This document shows positions 19,460-29,517 of a stretch of DNA of 64,000 nt, piece after piece. The number at the start of each line of letters is the position of its first letter. The first letter of the stretch is position 1. The stretch lies in assembly GCA_905182035.1 (NCBI GenBank), contig CAJIZL010000024.1:1-64000 (forward strand), written 5' to 3'. The notes beneath the pieces are model-generated. The model had not been told where the DNA came from. It made no database searches and was given only the letters and a program-made list of their open reading frames with translations. A program made the position numbers and the translations under genes. Source of the DNA: Oceanospirillaceae bacterium ASP10-02a. GTDB taxonomy: Bacteria; Pseudomonadota; Gammaproteobacteria; Pseudomonadales; Balneatricaceae.

Positions 19460-20215
19460 ATGTGGTCAATTATAAACCAGCTTAGAGGTGCTATTCAACC
19501 ACCATGCATGCTTTGCGGCGCACACCCCCACCACCACGACAACTTGTGTGGCCCATGCCTTATTGATATTCCATGGACTAAAAATGCCTGCAACAGGTGT
19601 GCTGAGTATATCGAATCTAATGGCTTAGATAGTGCTCAGGTATGTGTCAGCTGTATCCAAGAACCACCTCTTTACAGCAAAACGGTGTGCGCTTTTGATT
19701 ATCTTGTTCCTATTAAAGGTTTAATTAATCAATTCAAACATCAGCGTAATTTCGCCGCTGGACGTCTGTTAACATCCTGCCTTAGCCAAACCGTTTTCGA
19801 AATAATGTCGCAACACCAAACTATTACTCCTGATCTACTAATCCCCGTGCCACTACATAGGCGCAGGTTAAGACAAAGAGGGTTCAACCAAGCACAATTT
19901 ATTGCCACTGGACTGAGTCAGTCATTGAAGTTAAGGATTAATACAAGGTTATGTCAACGCAGTGCGTATCAAGCACCTCAACAAGGCCAATCTCGTCGGC
20001 AACGGTTAAACCAAATGACAGGAATTTTTCAGGTATCACAAGCTGGTGTTGACCAGAAGATCAATAATATTGCCATAGTAGATGATGTCATGACAACAGG
20101 GGCCACGGCCCAAGCGTTAAGCAACAGTTTGATTAACGCTTGGGATGGTCCCTTAAACATCCAGGTTTGGTGTGTTGCGAGAGCACAACCACCTGATGTT
20201 CAGCTTGAGTGGTAA
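19460..20215 (+). CDS. comF: ComF-family phosphoribosyltransferase-like protein
   Basis: Homologue of ComF/GntX, linked to DNA uptake or use. The 251-residue protein begins with cysteine pairs (PPCMLCG, NLCGPC, CNRC, CVSC) that probably bind Zn, followed by a PRTase domain. That domain has PVPLHRRRLRQRGFNQAQ near residue 130 and the PRPP loop VDDVMTTGATAQAL near residue 210. GAGG precedes the ATG. It is divergent from bioB, as in Pseudomonas. Confidence 0.93.
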   Translation: MWSIINQLRGAIQPPCMLCGAHPHHHDNLCGPCLIDIPWTKNACNRCAEYIESNGLDSAQVCVSCIQEPPLYSKTVCAFDYLVPIKGLINQFKHQRNFAAGRLLTSCLSQTVFEIMSQHQTITPDLLIPVPLHRRRLRQRGFNQAQFIATGLSQSLKLRINTRLCQRSAYQAPQQGQSRRQRLNQMTGIFQVSQAGVDQKINNIAIVDDVMTTGATAQALSNSLINAWDGPLNIQVWCVARAQPPDVQLEW

Positions 20216-20220
20216 GGAAA

Positions 20221-20418
20221 CTATTCTTCGACAGAGGATCCTGTATCAGAGGCTTTTTCGTCTTGAATACGTTGGTAAATTTCTTCGCGATGAACTGCAA
20301 CATCACGAGGAGCATTTACACCAATACGAACTTGGTTACCTTTTACACCCAATACGGTGACTGTGACTTCATCACCAACCATTAGAGTTTCACCAACACG
20401 TCGAGTCAAAATTAACAC
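20221..20418 (-). CDS. csrA: carbon storage regulator / RNA-binding translational repressor
   Basis: Dimeric protein that binds GGA motifs in mRNA leaders (CsrA/RsmA). The 65-residue product starts [16 protein letters not shown] and carries [18 protein letters not shown] with the RNA-contacting Arg of the last strand. The start codon is GTG (20418), 7 nt after AAGGAG. It lies downstream of lysC as in Pseudomonas. Its own leader has GGA triplets, including one in the Shine-Dalgarno, so self-repression is plausible. Confidence 0.97.
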   Translation of the reverse strand: MLILTRRVGETLMVGDEVTVTVLGVKGNQVRIGVNAPRDVAVHREEIYQRIQDEKASDTGSSVEE

Positions 20419-20446
20419 ATTAAAGCTCCTTCTTATTGGGCCGATA

Positions 20447-20464
20447 AACCAACCACAGTTGGTT
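20447..20464 (-). promoter_or_regulatory. hairpin in the csrA leader
   Basis: A perfect 7-bp stem AACCAAC/GTTGGTT with a 4-nt loop lies about 20 nt before the csrA Shine-Dalgarno. It has no T-run on the minus strand, so it is more likely a leader structure than a terminator. Confidence 0.5.
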
Positions 20465-20505
20465 TTCGAACACCTTAATTATTCCTACACAACTTGCTTT
20501 GTAGC

Positions 20506-20534
20506 GATATAAGTAAAACACTGACCTACACCAA
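20506..20534 (-). promoter_or_regulatory. candidate csrA promoter
   Basis: On the minus strand TTGGTG (20534-20529) and TATATC (20511-20506) are 17 bp apart, each matching 4 of 6 consensus bases. The start would be about 80 nt before csrA. Read-through from lysC is also possible. Confidence 0.4.
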
Positions 20535-20570
20535 TGCCATCCTTACCCAATAATCATAAGTGTAAATGTA

Positions 20571-21806
20571 CTAATCTTCAACTGTTCGAGGCTTATCCAT
20601 CTCAAAAGTTGAGTGTAAGGCGCGTACAGCAAGCTCCAGGTATTTTTCGTCAATAACCACAGAAATCTTTATTTCTGAGGTCGATATCATTTGGATGTTA
20701 ATGTTTTCTTTTGCAAGACTCTCGAACATACGGCTTGCAACACCAGCGTGAGAACGCATACCCACTCCAACAATGGAGACTTTTACAATTTTTTCACTGC
20801 CAATGGCATCCGTTGCATTAAGGCTTTCTGCTATGCCTTTTAAGATACTTAGGGCTTGATCATAATCATTACGATGAACGGTGAAAGTGAAGTCCGTAAG
20901 ACCCTCAGCACTAACGTTTTGCAAGATCATATCTACTTCTACATTGGCATCACTGATGGGGCCCAAAATCTTAGAGGCAACTCCTGGCACATCTGGTACG
21001 CCAGTAATAGTAAGCTTGGCTTCATCGCGGTTAAATGCTATCCCAGAAATAACAGGTTGTTCCATGGTATCTTCACTCTCAGTTGTAATCAGTGTTCCCG
21101 GACCTTCGTGAAAACTATGCAGTACACGAAGGGGAACATTATATTTGCCGGCAAATTCAACAGCACGTATTTGTAATACCTTTGAGCCCAAACTGGCCAT
21201 TTCCAACATTTCTTCAAAGGTAATTTCTGTAATGCGTTGGGCATTGTCTACGACTCTTGGATCGGTGGTATAAACGCCATCCACATCAGTGTATATTTGG
21301 CATTCATCGGCTTTAAGCGCCGCCGCCAGCGCTACGCCAGTAGTATCTGAACCGCCACGACCAAGGGTAGTGATGTTACCTTCGTCGTCGACTCCCTGGA
21401 ACCCTGCTACCACTACCACACGCCCTTTGTTCAAATCACTACGCATATTGTCTACGTCAATATTTTGAATACGGGCTTTGGTATACGATGAGTCTGTCTG
21501 TATTTTAACCTGGCCGCCTGTATATGAGCGCGCAGGGCAATCTTTTTCAGCCAAAGCCATACACAGCAATGCTATAGTGACCTGTTCGCCAGTTGATACC
21601 AGGACATCCATTTCACGAGGTAAGGGTTTATCCTGTAGTTCATTAGCCATGCCGATTAGGCGATTAGTTTCTCCACTCATTGCGGATACAACCACCACGA
21701 TATCATGGCCTTTATCTCTAAAACCTTTCACCTTATCTGCTACTTGCTGGATACGCTCTACTGAACCAACAGAAGTTCCACCAAATTTTTGTACGTACAA
21801 CGCCAT
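20571..21806 (-). CDS. lysC: aspartate kinase
   Basis: Phosphorylates aspartate, the entry to lysine, threonine and methionine synthesis. The 411-residue protein has the kinase start VQKFGGTSVGSVERI, the segment TLGRGGSDTTGVALA near residue 165, and two C-terminal ACT domains (about 265-410, with FTFTVHRNDY and MISTSEIKISVVID) for feedback by lysine and threonine. The size matches the Pseudomonas monofunctional enzyme. The alaS-lysC-csrA order is conserved in that group. Confidence 0.97.
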   Translation of the reverse strand: MALYVQKFGGTSVGSVERIQQVADKVKGFRDKGHDIVVVVSAMSGETNRLIGMANELQDKPLPREMDVLVSTGEQVTIALLCMALAEKDCPARSYTGGQVKIQTDSSYTKARIQNIDVDNMRSDLNKGRVVVVAGFQGVDDEGNITTLGRGGSDTTGVALAAALKADECQIYTDVDGVYTTDPRVVDNAQRITEITFEEMLEMASLGSKVLQIRAVEFAGKYNVPLRVLHSFHEGPGTLITTESEDTMEQPVISGIAFNRDEAKLTITGVPDVPGVASKILGPISDANVEVDMILQNVSAEGLTDFTFTVHRNDYDQALSILKGIAESLNATDAIGSEKIVKVSIVGVGMRSHAGVASRMFESLAKENINIQMISTSEIKISVVIDEKYLELAVRALHSTFEMDKPRTVED

Positions 21807-21874
21807 GTTAATTTCCTAATCGCTATCTATGTATTTCGCTACTTTAGCTTGCGTTTAAGGGTAACAACCTTATG

Positions 21875-24511
21875 CTAGCCTAATAATTCTTGCAACCAGA
21901 CCTGAGCGCTTTTTAAAGCTTCAGGTAGTTGGTCTGCTTGACCACCGCCTTGAGCCATGTCTGGACGACCGCCGCCTTTACCTGACATGCTAGACGCTGT
22001 GTGGCGGATTAAATCTCCAGCCTTTACCCTGCTAGTAAGGTCTTGTGTAACACCCGCTACGATGCTGGCTTTTTCACCTTCTGTGACTGCTAGCATTACC
22101 ACACCAGACCCAAGCTTATTGCGTAACTGATCCATAGCATCGCGCAAGGATTTTGGTTCTACGCCCTCAAGCCGACTAATCAGTACCTTTATGCCGTTGA
22201 TATCTTGGGCCTGAGAAATCAAATCAGTACCTTGGGATGCCGCCATCTTGACTTTAAGCTGGTCTAGTTCACGCTCTAACTGCCGATTTTTTTCAATTAA
22301 GCTCTGCACCTTATCCGCAACCTGTTCACGGCTCGCTCTAACCAGGCCAGAAACTGCTGCCAGAATTTTACCAGTTGAAGCCAACCATTGACTCGCTGCA
22401 GCACCCGTTAGCGCTTCTACACGTCGGACGCCCGCAGCAACTCCTGATTCAGAGGTGATAATAAAGGCACCAATATCACCCGTTCGCTCAACGTGGGTTC
22501 CGCCACAGAGTTCCAAGGAAAACACATTGGGTGTCTGTTTTATATGAGTTTCTCCAACAGTGCCTACTGTTCCCATTGTGACCACACGAACATCATCACC
22601 GTATTTTTCTCCAAATAACGCCATAGCACCAGCTGCTTTAGCATCATCAATGGCCATAGTTTCAACTGTAACAGGGGTATTGTGGCGAATCTCCTGGTTA
22701 ACCATTGATTCGATAATAACCAACTGCGCCGCAGTAACAGGCTCTGAGTGAGAGAAGTCAAACCTTAAACGTTCGGGGTCCACTAAAGAACCTTTTTGAG
22801 TCACATGGTCACCTAATACTCGACGCATAGCCTCATGGAGTATATGGGTAGCTGAATGATTTTTTGCGGAATCGGCCCGCAAAACAGTATCTACACGGGT
22901 TTTCACCTCATCGCCTACACTTAGCTCACCGGCAATCAGTTCACCATGGTGAACGAAATGTTGACCTTGTTTGAGCGTATCAGTCACTTCAATACAACCG
23001 CCCTGCCACTCGATAACACCATGGTCTCCGGTCTGGCCACCTGATTCAGCATAAAAAGATGTGCTATCCAAAACTAACTGAAGTTTACCCACCTGGCTTA
23101 CACTGTCGTTTAGTTCGCCGTCGACAATTAATGCCACAACCTTGCCAGTGTGAGTTAGATTGTCGTATCCTTTGAAATTAGTTTGGCCTGTTAGTTCTAA
23201 CTTGTGACTATAGTCAACACCAAAGCTGCTTGCTGAGCGAGCACGTAATCGTTGCTGCTCCATTGCATCTTCAAAGCCCTCGATGTCCATTTCTAAGTTT
23301 TTTTCACGAGCAATGTCTCCCGTAAGATCTGCAGGAAAACCATAGGTATCATATAATTTAAAAATGGTTTCGCCTGAAATCACATTACCCCTTAGCTTAC
23401 TTAAGTCTTGCTCAAGAATACGCATCCCTTGATCCAAGGTTTTAACAAATTGAAGCTCTTCTTTGACAATGACTTTTTCAATAGTGGTTTGTGCTAGTGC
23501 GAGATCCGGATATGCTTCGCCCATTTCCGTAACAAGAGGAGCAACCAGTTGGTTAAAGAAACTCCCCTGCGCTCCCAGCTTATTACCATGTCGAATTGCA
23601 CGACGCATGATACGACGCAGAACATAGCCGCGACCTTCATTGGATGGCATCACCCCATCCAAAATCAAAAACGATACTGATCGAATGTGGTCAGCAATAA
23701 CACGTAAAGACTTGTTTTCTAAGTCCTCTGTGCCTAACACTCTGGCAGTAGCCTTTAGTAGGTGTTGAAACAAGTCAATTTCGTAGTTTGAGTGCACGTT
23801 TTGCAGAATCGCTGCAATGCGCTCCAACCCCATACCAGTGTCAATCGATTGTTTTGGTAAAGGCGCCATTTGGCCACTGATATCGCGGTTGTATTGCATG
23901 AACACCATATTCCAAATCTCTATATAACGGTCACCATCTTCTTCTGGCGTACCTGGAGGGCCACCCCAAATTCCTTCCCCATGATCATAGAATATTTCAG
24001 AACAAGGACCGCAAGGACCAGTGTCGCCCATAGACCAGAAGTTGTCTTCGTCTAGCCGCGAAAACCGTTGCTGATTGATGCCGATTTCCTCAAACCAAAT
24101 TTTTTCCGCTTCCGCGTCACTATGGTGTACCGTAATCCATAATTTTTCTTCTGGCAGGCCGAGCTCAACGGTTAAAAAGTTCCAGGCAAACTTTATCGCA
24201 TCTTGCTTAAAATAATCGCCAAAGCTGAAGTTGCCAAGCATCTCAAAGAATGTATGGTGACGAGCGGTGTAACCGACGTTCTCTAAATCATTGTGCTTAC
24301 CACCAGCACGCACACAACGCTGAGACGTAACGGCACGTTTATAGGAACGTTCTTCATCACCTAGAAAAACGTCTTTGAACTGAACCATACCCGCATTGGT
24401 AAATAACAAGGTGGCATCATTGCCAGGAACTAGAGAACTACTAGGCACAATTTCGTGTCCTAATTGTTCATAATAATTAAGGAATGCCTGACGGATAGCC
24501 GCGATTTTCAT
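21875..24511 (-). CDS. alaS: alanyl-tRNA synthetase
   Basis: Charges tRNA-Ala. With ATG 24511 ([20 protein letters not shown]) it has 878 residues, the family length. Class II catalytic core at 1-250, tRNA recognition to about 460, editing domain with [13 protein letters not shown] (about 565) and [13 protein letters not shown] (about 670), and a C-terminal coiled coil plus C-Ala domain with [18 protein letters not shown] seven codons upstream is in frame but not needed. Confidence 0.98.
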   Translation of the reverse strand: MKIAAIRQAFLNYYEQLGHEIVPSSSLVPGNDATLLFTNAGMVQFKDVFLGDEERSYKRAVTSQRCVRAGGKHNDLENVGYTARHHTFFEMLGNFSFGDYFKQDAIKFAWNFLTVELGLPEEKLWITVHHSDAEAEKIWFEEIGINQQRFSRLDEDNFWSMGDTGPCGPCSEIFYDHGEGIWGGPPGTPEEDGDRYIEIWNMVFMQYNRDISGQMAPLPKQSIDTGMGLERIAAILQNVHSNYEIDLFQHLLKATARVLGTEDLENKSLRVIADHIRSVSFLILDGVMPSNEGRGYVLRRIMRRAIRHGNKLGAQGSFFNQLVAPLVTEMGEAYPDLALAQTTIEKVIVKEELQFVKTLDQGMRILEQDLSKLRGNVISGETIFKLYDTYGFPADLTGDIAREKNLEMDIEGFEDAMEQQRLRARSASSFGVDYSHKLELTGQTNFKGYDNLTHTGKVVALIVDGELNDSVSQVGKLQLVLDSTSFYAESGGQTGDHGVIEWQGGCIEVTDTLKQGQHFVHHGELIAGELSVGDEVKTRVDTVLRADSAKNHSATHILHEAMRRVLGDHVTQKGSLVDPERLRFDFSHSEPVTAAQLVIIESMVNQEIRHNTPVTVETMAIDDAKAAGAMALFGEKYGDDVRVVTMGTVGTVGETHIKQTPNVFSLELCGGTHVERTGDIGAFIITSESGVAAGVRRVEALTGAAASQWLASTGKILAAVSGLVRASREQVADKVQSLIEKNRQLERELDQLKVKMAASQGTDLISQAQDINGIKVLISRLEGVEPKSLRDAMDQLRNKLGSGVVMLAVTEGEKASIVAGVTQDLTSRVKAGDLIRHTASSMSGKGGGRPDMAQGGGQADQLPEALKSAQVWLQELLG

Positions 24512-24638
24512 GGTCAGTCTCGCTGTTAACACAAAAGCGTAAGTATATACTGAACCACTAATGGCTTTCGACCATTGCAGGCAATTTACATTCTAAATTA
24601 GCTGATTATTAAACATTTTTTAGAATAAATGACCAGAC

Positions 24639-25136
24639 TCACGGGCGCTCGTCCAGTTGCGCATCTAAGGCGTAATAAATATGCTCTTGAGCAAAACCAC
24701 GCTGATACAAATATCGAGCTTGTTTAGCCCTGTCTTGAGGGCTGGTTGCCACAGCCCAACCACAATGCTTACGCTTTTGTTGCAGCGCATTTTTGCGCCA
24801 GTCAAATTGCTGTTCCAGCATTTGTTGGTGCACTAAATTGCGGTCCAAGCCGTATTGAACACCCCATTGATAGAGGCGTGATGGACCAAACCCTGCGTTT
24901 GCTTTCGACCGAACCAGCACTTCTGAAAAGCGCAGGTCTGATTGCAAACCTTGCCGCTCAAGTTCATCGAGTAGAAACTCTAAATCAACATTCCAGCCCT
25001 TTTCTACCGCCTTAAGGTAAAGTTTTCTCTGGAGCTCATCACGGGATTGCTCACGTCGTGCCAATAAACCGATGGCTTTATGGCGCAAAGATGAAATTTG
25101 TTTTTCCACACCCGTTAGCACAACCCTCTTTTCCAT
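24639..25136 (-). CDS. recX: RecA regulatory protein
   Basis: Modulates RecA filaments. The 165-residue helical product has the three-helix repeats typical of RecX (ALGLLARREQSRDELQRKL-like near residue 20, YLYQRGFAQEHIYYAL at the end). It lies 24 nt downstream of recA, the usual place, and is likely read from the recA promoter, so it is SOS-controlled. The 127 bp to alaS show only a loose AT-rich inverted repeat. Confidence 0.93.
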   Translation of the reverse strand: MEKRVVLTGVEKQISSLRHKAIGLLARREQSRDELQRKLYLKAVEKGWNVDLEFLLDELERQGLQSDLRFSEVLVRSKANAGFGPSRLYQWGVQYGLDRNLVHQQMLEQQFDWRKNALQQKRKHCGWAVATSPQDRAKQARYLYQRGFAQEHIYYALDAQLDERP

Positions 25137-25160
25137 AACCTAAAAACTTAACTCGGCAAT

Positions 25161-26198
25161 TTAAAACGTCAGTGGCGTTACCACATCGTCAGCCACTTCT
25201 TTGGGCTTAGGAATGCTCAAAAGAGCTTCTCTAATTTGTAATTCAATCTCTTCACCGATCTCAGGGTGATCTAATAAATATTGCGCAGCATTGGCTTTAC
25301 CTTGACCAATCTTATCGCCCTTATAGGCATACCAGGCACCAGCCTTGTCCACCAATTCTTGTTTAACTCCTAGATCAATAATTTCACCCATACGGTAAAT
25401 GCCCTTACCATATATGATTTGGAATTCTGCTTGTTTAAAAGGCGACGCTACTTTGTTTTTGACAACTTTAACTCGAGTTTCGTTGCCTACAATCTCATCG
25501 CCATTTTTTACCGCGCCAATACGACGAATGTCCAAGCGCACAGAAGAATAAAACTTTAATGCGTTGCCGCCGGTGGTGGTTTCTGGACTGCCAAACATCA
25601 CGCCGATTTTCATGCGGATTTGATTAATGAATATAACCAAACAGTTAGCATTTTTGATGTTGCCTGTGATTTTACGCATGGCTTGGGACAATAAACGAGC
25701 CTGAAGTCCTACATGATGATCGCCCATTTCACCTTCAATTTCTGCCTTAGGTGTCAACGCAGCCACAGAATCAATAATGATTACATCAACGGCATTTGAA
25801 CGCACTAGCATATCGGTAATTTCAAGGGCTTGTTCACCCGTGTCTGGCTGACTGACCAATAAGTCGTCAACGTTAACTCCCAGTTTTTCTGCATAGCTTG
25901 GATCTAATGCGTGCTCAGCATCAACAAAAGCGCAGGTCTTACCAATTTTTTGGGCTTCTGCAATCACCTGTAACGTAAGGGTAGTTTTGCCAGAGGATTC
26001 AGGGCCATAAATTTCGCAAATACGCCCAAATGGTAATCCACCTATACCTAACGCAATATCTAGGCCAAGGGAACCTGTGGATACGGACGGCATAGCTTCT
26101 CTGGGTTGATCACCCATACGCATCACTGCGCCCTTACCAAATTGGCGTTCGATTTGGCCTAGCGCTGCTTCGAGGGCTTTTTGTTTGTTTGCATCCAT
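25161..26198 (-). CDS. recA: recombinase A
   Basis: DNA strand-exchange ATPase and co-protease for LexA. ATG 26198 ([23 protein letters not shown]) gives 345 residues. Walker [10 protein letters not shown] is near residue 66, Walker [11 protein letters not shown] near 140, and loop L1/L2 segments [10 protein letters not shown] and [28 protein letters not shown] follow. AAGGTG lies 7 nt before this ATG; a GTG three codons earlier lies inside that site and is rejected. Two LexA boxes lie upstream. Confidence 0.99.
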   Translation of the reverse strand: MDANKQKALEAALGQIERQFGKGAVMRMGDQPREAMPSVSTGSLGLDIALGIGGLPFGRICEIYGPESSGKTTLTLQVIAEAQKIGKTCAFVDAEHALDPSYAEKLGVNVDDLLVSQPDTGEQALEITDMLVRSNAVDVIIIDSVAALTPKAEIEGEMGDHHVGLQARLLSQAMRKITGNIKNANCLVIFINQIRMKIGVMFGSPETTTGGNALKFYSSVRLDIRRIGAVKNGDEIVGNETRVKVVKNKVASPFKQAEFQIIYGKGIYRMGEIIDLGVKQELVDKAGAWYAYKGDKIGQGKANAAQYLLDHPEIGEEIELQIREALLSIPKPKEVADDVVTPLTF

Positions 26199-26250
26199 GG
26201 GGTTCACCTTATTTTTTGGCTTAGAGCCTATGCCTTTGGTCTTTTCAAGG

Positions 26251-26270
26251 TACTGTAATTACATACAGTA
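26251..26270. promoter_or_regulatory. LexA (SOS) box 1 of recA
   Basis: TACTGTAATTACATACAGTA: CTG-N10-CAG (26253-26268), a near-perfect LexA palindrome 55-70 nt before recA. Confidence 0.92.
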
Positions 26271-26289
26271 ACTGTTTGTATGTACAGTA
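26270..26289. promoter_or_regulatory. LexA (SOS) box 2 of recA
   Basis: AACTGTTTGTATGTACAGTA: CTG-N10-CAG (26272-26287), 19 bp centre to centre from box 1, touching the predicted recA -10. Tandem boxes suggest tight, possibly cooperative repression. Confidence 0.9.
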
Positions 26290-26316
26290 TTAAACCATAC
26301 CTGAGAAAAAGTGCAA
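26287..26316 (-). promoter_or_regulatory. recA promoter
   Basis: On the minus strand a -35 TTGCAC (26316-26311) and a -10 TAATAC (26292-26287) are 18 bp apart, next to LexA box 2. The remainder of the 342-bp gap (26317-26540) holds no gene or element I can support. Confidence 0.6.
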
Positions 26317-26540
26317 GGCTTAATTCATAATTTGTCTAAAAGCTTGTTTTGATGTTAATGATTGGATCGGCTTGATAGGTGTATTGATTAAAACGGTCCA
26401 CTGTTTTTTGTACCCTGCACCCCCTACTTTAAATCATCTAATGTATTATGATCTGGGCTCAACTTACCCTCATCTACTCTCACATTATGAATGACGATAC
26501 CCCTAAGGGTTGGTGCTTGTGTGGTCGTAAGCAAGAGATG

Positions 26541-27059
26541 TCAACATTGATTGACAACACCCTTCAATGCCATTCGCACGGCGGCACTTTGGATTTCTTT
26601 TCGCCCACCATCTAAATGATATAACCGACTCGTTAACTTTTGCTCAGGTCCGCACCAAGCTATCCATACACTGCCCACAGGTTTTTCAGTGGTACCGCCA
26701 TCCGGTCCTGCGACCCCACTCACCGCCACACAAATATCGACCGCCATGGCTTTGCAACCCCCTACCGCCATCGCCTCAACTACTTCTTTGCTCACGGCCC
26801 CTTGAACATCAATGGTTTGGGAGTTCACGCCCAGCAAATGTATTTTTAAATGGTTACTGTAACTAATCACACCACCATTAAACCATCTTGAGCTGCCTGA
26901 AAGAGAGGTCAGCAAGGCGCCAATGGCGCCACCCGTGCATGACTCGGCAGTGGCCATTGAGAGGCCCTTATCCATCAGAGCATGAGCCACTTCATTGGCT
27001 AAAATTAGGTCCTGCTTTGGGTCTATGATCAACTTATTCTGCATTGTTAAAAGCACCAT
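26541..27059 (-). CDS. pncC: nicotinamide-nucleotide amidase (CinA C-terminal domain)
   Basis: Deamidates NMN to nicotinate mononucleotide in the NAD salvage cycle. About 172 residues from ATG 27059 (ATG 27044 is also possible; neither has a strong Shine-Dalgarno, and the TTG at 27092 is less likely). It shows the stand-alone CinA-C signatures MATAESCTGGAIGALLT, GSSRWFNGGVISYSN and VSGVAGPDGGTTEKPVG. In Pseudomonas this gene lies between mutS and recA; here it stays beside recA but is split from mutS by an inserted block. Confidence 0.93.
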   Translation of the reverse strand: MVLLTMQNKLIIDPKQDLILANEVAHALMDKGLSMATAESCTGGAIGALLTSLSGSSRWFNGGVISYSNHLKIHLLGVNSQTIDVQGAVSKEVVEAMAVGGCKAMAVDICVAVSGVAGPDGGTTEKPVGSVWIAWCGPEQKLTSRLYHLDGGRKEIQSAAVRMALKGVVNQC

Positions 27060-27213
27060 GATTGCGGAAAAGAAATTGGCCTCAGCGACCAATGGGTAAC
27101 TATGACCTTAGGTACCACCTCAGTGCAAGTTAAAATGACACAATTACATGGGTTTCTATGGGACTGCATAAACGGTCTGTGGTAGACATCCATGACACCA
27201 TAAATGCCACAGC

Positions 27214-28743
27214 CTAGGACTTTATAAAATTGTCTTTGTGTCGATCCCTAAGGATATTTTTTAATACCTTACCCATTGTGTTTCTGGGTAATTCATCAAC
27301 GAAAAATATATTTTTGGGCCGCTTAAAGGCCGCAATTTTTTGCTGCAAAATATTTTTTATGCCATTTTCGTTTTGACTTGTATCGCCTGTCAGCACCACA
27401 ACCGCCAACACGCCTTCGCCAAAGTCAGGATGGGGGACACCAATGACTGCGGATTCATAAACACCTTCAACATCATCCAGAATGATTTCTATTTCTTTTG
27501 GGTAAACGTTATATCCACCAGAGATAATAAGATCTTTTGAACGGCCCACAATGGATAGGTAGTTGTCGCCGTCCATAGTGCCAAGATCGCCTGTAATAAA
27601 GAAACCATCTTCACGGAATTCTTGTTTTGTTTTTTCGGGCATTTGCCAATAACCCTTAAACACATTGGGTCCACGAATTTCAACTGATCCAATTTCACCC
27701 TGACCAAGTTGTTGGCCACTATCTGCATCGGTAATACGCACCTCAACGCCAGGAAGAGGCATTCCTACGGTACCTGCACGACGCTCACCTTCATAGGGAT
27801 TTGAGGTATTCATATTTGTTTCTGTCATGCCATAGCGTTCTAAAATTTCGGCACCTGTGACTGCGCTCCATTGCTTATGAGTCTCTGCCAACAAGGGGGC
27901 AGAGCCAGAAATAAATAAACGCATAGGGGCCACTGTTTTTGGGGAGAGATTAGGGGACTCTAACAATCTGACATAAAACGTTGGCACGCCCATTAACACT
28001 GTGGCCTTACTCATGAGTGATAAAATAGTCTCACTATTAAAGCGGGGCATAAATAACATAGACGCACCTGCACATAAGGTGACGTTAGTCGCCACAAATA
28101 GCCCATGGATATGAAATATAGGCAGGGCGTGAATCAATACATCGTGGCGATCAAAATGCCAACATTGTTGCAGTGCTTGGGCGTTGGAGACCAGATTGTC
28201 ATGGGTGAGCATGGCACCCTTAGAGCGACCCGTTGTGCCAGAGGTATACAAAAAGGCTGCGAGATCATCTTTAGCCCTCGCCACTTCTTTAAAATTCTCA
28301 GTATGGGTGGGTAATGCCTCCATAAGTGTGCCTGTGCCATCGCTTGAAAGGGTCAACACTTTGCTAACACCTGCCTGCGCCGCTAAGCCTTCCAAGGTCG
28401 GCGCTGTTTCAGGATCACACACAAATATGAAGGGTTTGGCATCAGCCAAAAAGTATTCAAGTTCTGAGGGGGTATAAGCCGTATTAAGTGGCAGGAAAAC
28501 ACCACCTGCCAATATGGTTCCTAAATACAATTGTATCGACTCAATAGATTTCTCTAGCTGTGCCGCCACACAGTCACCAGGACTTAAACCAACCTTTTGC
28601 AAAGCGGCAGCATTTTTTTCAGCTGCACTAAACATTTCGCCGTAAGACAGGGTTCTACCATCAAGCATTTCGGCATAGAGGGTTTCATCTCGTCCCACTG
28701 ACGCAGATCTTAAATGGTGGCCAAGGTGGTTAGTATCATACAT
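27214..28743 (-). CDS. matB: malonyl-CoA synthetase (MatB type)
   Basis: Ligates malonate and CoA with ATP. The 509-residue ANL-family enzyme has the P-loop LYTSGTTGRSKGAMLTHDN near residue 170, LIHALPIFHIHGLFVATNVTL, RYGMTETNMNTSNPY, and the C-terminal catalytic lysine in PRNTMGKVLKN. RYGMTETNMNTSNPYEGERRAG closely follows MatB rather than acetyl-CoA synthetases. ATG 28743 has AGGAT 7 nt upstream; a TTG two codons earlier is too close to it. It is followed upstream in the operon by a malonyl-CoA decarboxylase-like gene, which makes malonate catabolism the likely role. Confidence 0.92.
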   Translation of the reverse strand: MYDTNHLGHHLRSASVGRDETLYAEMLDGRTLSYGEMFSAAEKNAAALQKVGLSPGDCVAAQLEKSIESIQLYLGTILAGGVFLPLNTAYTPSELEYFLADAKPFIFVCDPETAPTLEGLAAQAGVSKVLTLSSDGTGTLMEALPTHTENFKEVARAKDDLAAFLYTSGTTGRSKGAMLTHDNLVSNAQALQQCWHFDRHDVLIHALPIFHIHGLFVATNVTLCAGASMLFMPRFNSETILSLMSKATVLMGVPTFYVRLLESPNLSPKTVAPMRLFISGSAPLLAETHKQWSAVTGAEILERYGMTETNMNTSNPYEGERRAGTVGMPLPGVEVRITDADSGQQLGQGEIGSVEIRGPNVFKGYWQMPEKTKQEFREDGFFITGDLGTMDGDNYLSIVGRSKDLIISGGYNVYPKEIEIILDDVEGVYESAVIGVPHPDFGEGVLAVVVLTGDTSQNENGIKNILQQKIAAFKRPKNIFFVDELPRNTMGKVLKNILRDRHKDNFIKS

Positions 28744-28764
28744 TGACAATATCCTATTAAGTTT

Positions 28765-29517
28765 CTATTTCAAAAGTCGTTGCACAGTCTCTGAACAGAT
28801 GATCGTTTTTAGATTGGCAAAGGCCTCATGGGGGTGCTCAATGGAACTGAGGTCATATAGATAATTGACCATCACACCCCAAGAGCTTTCCAATCTGCTT
28901 TCGCTTGGGTCAGCCTCGCTATTAATTTGCTCAAGACAGACGCCATTGCCTAAGTGAAACCGTGACACATAGTCGAAGGGACTGCTGTCACTCTTTTTAG
29001 CCTTGAGAAGATACCAAGCTGTCAATTTTTCAAGTAATCCGCAATCAACTCCAATGGCATCTTTTGAATTATAAAGTGAGCGTGCAGTTTCCTGAAGTGC
29101 TATTGACATTTTACTCAGTTTATTTTTCTCGACTTGCTGGCGCACCCAATGACACATTTCTGGTAAGGGAGATAGGGTGACAAATTGACTAAGGTTAGTG
29201 AATTCATGACGTAATTCTTCCACCACCTGTTTGATTAATAAATTACCAAAAGAAATACCTTGAAGTCCTTTTTGACAATTAGAAATTGAATAAAACACAG
29301 CCGTAGTGGCTACTGATGGATTGAGGTGCTGCCGTTGTTTGGCGAGAATCGGGGTGATTGCCCGCGGAATATCAGCGGTCATCGCCACTTCAACAAATAT
29401 TAGTGGTTCAGCACTCAGGGCTGGGGTGTTGTAAAAATCAAAGTAAGGTGATTGCTCAAAACGTCCCACTTTGATGAATACAAGATCGGTCGAGGGATGC
29501 CCCTGTGTCTTACTCAT
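28765..29517 (-). CDS. malonyl-CoA decarboxylase, short form lacking the N-terminal domain
   Basis: Converts malonyl-CoA to acetyl-CoA and CO2. At 250 residues it covers only the C-terminal GNAT-like catalytic half of the usual 400-500-residue MCD. PLIFVEVAMTADIP (near 35), FYSISNCQKGLQGISFGN (near 90) with the active-site Ser region, VTLSPLPEM, and SRFHLGNGVCLEQIN (near 185) with the catalytic His are all present. The N-terminal helical oligomerisation domain is absent: the transporter gene occupies that space and overlaps the ATG by 8 nt. It may be an active minimal enzyme or a decayed one; the intact frame and motifs favour active. It is paired with matB. Confidence 0.85.
   Translation of the reverse strand: MSKTQGHPSTDLVFIKVGRFEQSPYFDFYNTPALSAEPLIFVEVAMTADIPRAITPILAKQRQHLNPSVATTAVFYSISNCQKGLQGISFGNLLIKQVVEELRHEFTNLSQFVTLSPLPEMCHWVRQQVEKNKLSKMSIALQETARSLYNSKDAIGVDCGLLEKLTAWYLLKAKKSDSSPFDYVSRFHLGNGVCLEQINSEADPSESRLESSWGVMVNYLYDLSSIEHPHEAFANLKTIICSETVQRLLK

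Noticed and set aside
26487-26615. A 42-codon plus-strand frame starting MNDDTPKGWCLCG upstream of recA
   Set aside because: It overlaps the 3' end of pncC on the other strand, has no convincing ribosome-binding site and no recognisable domain.
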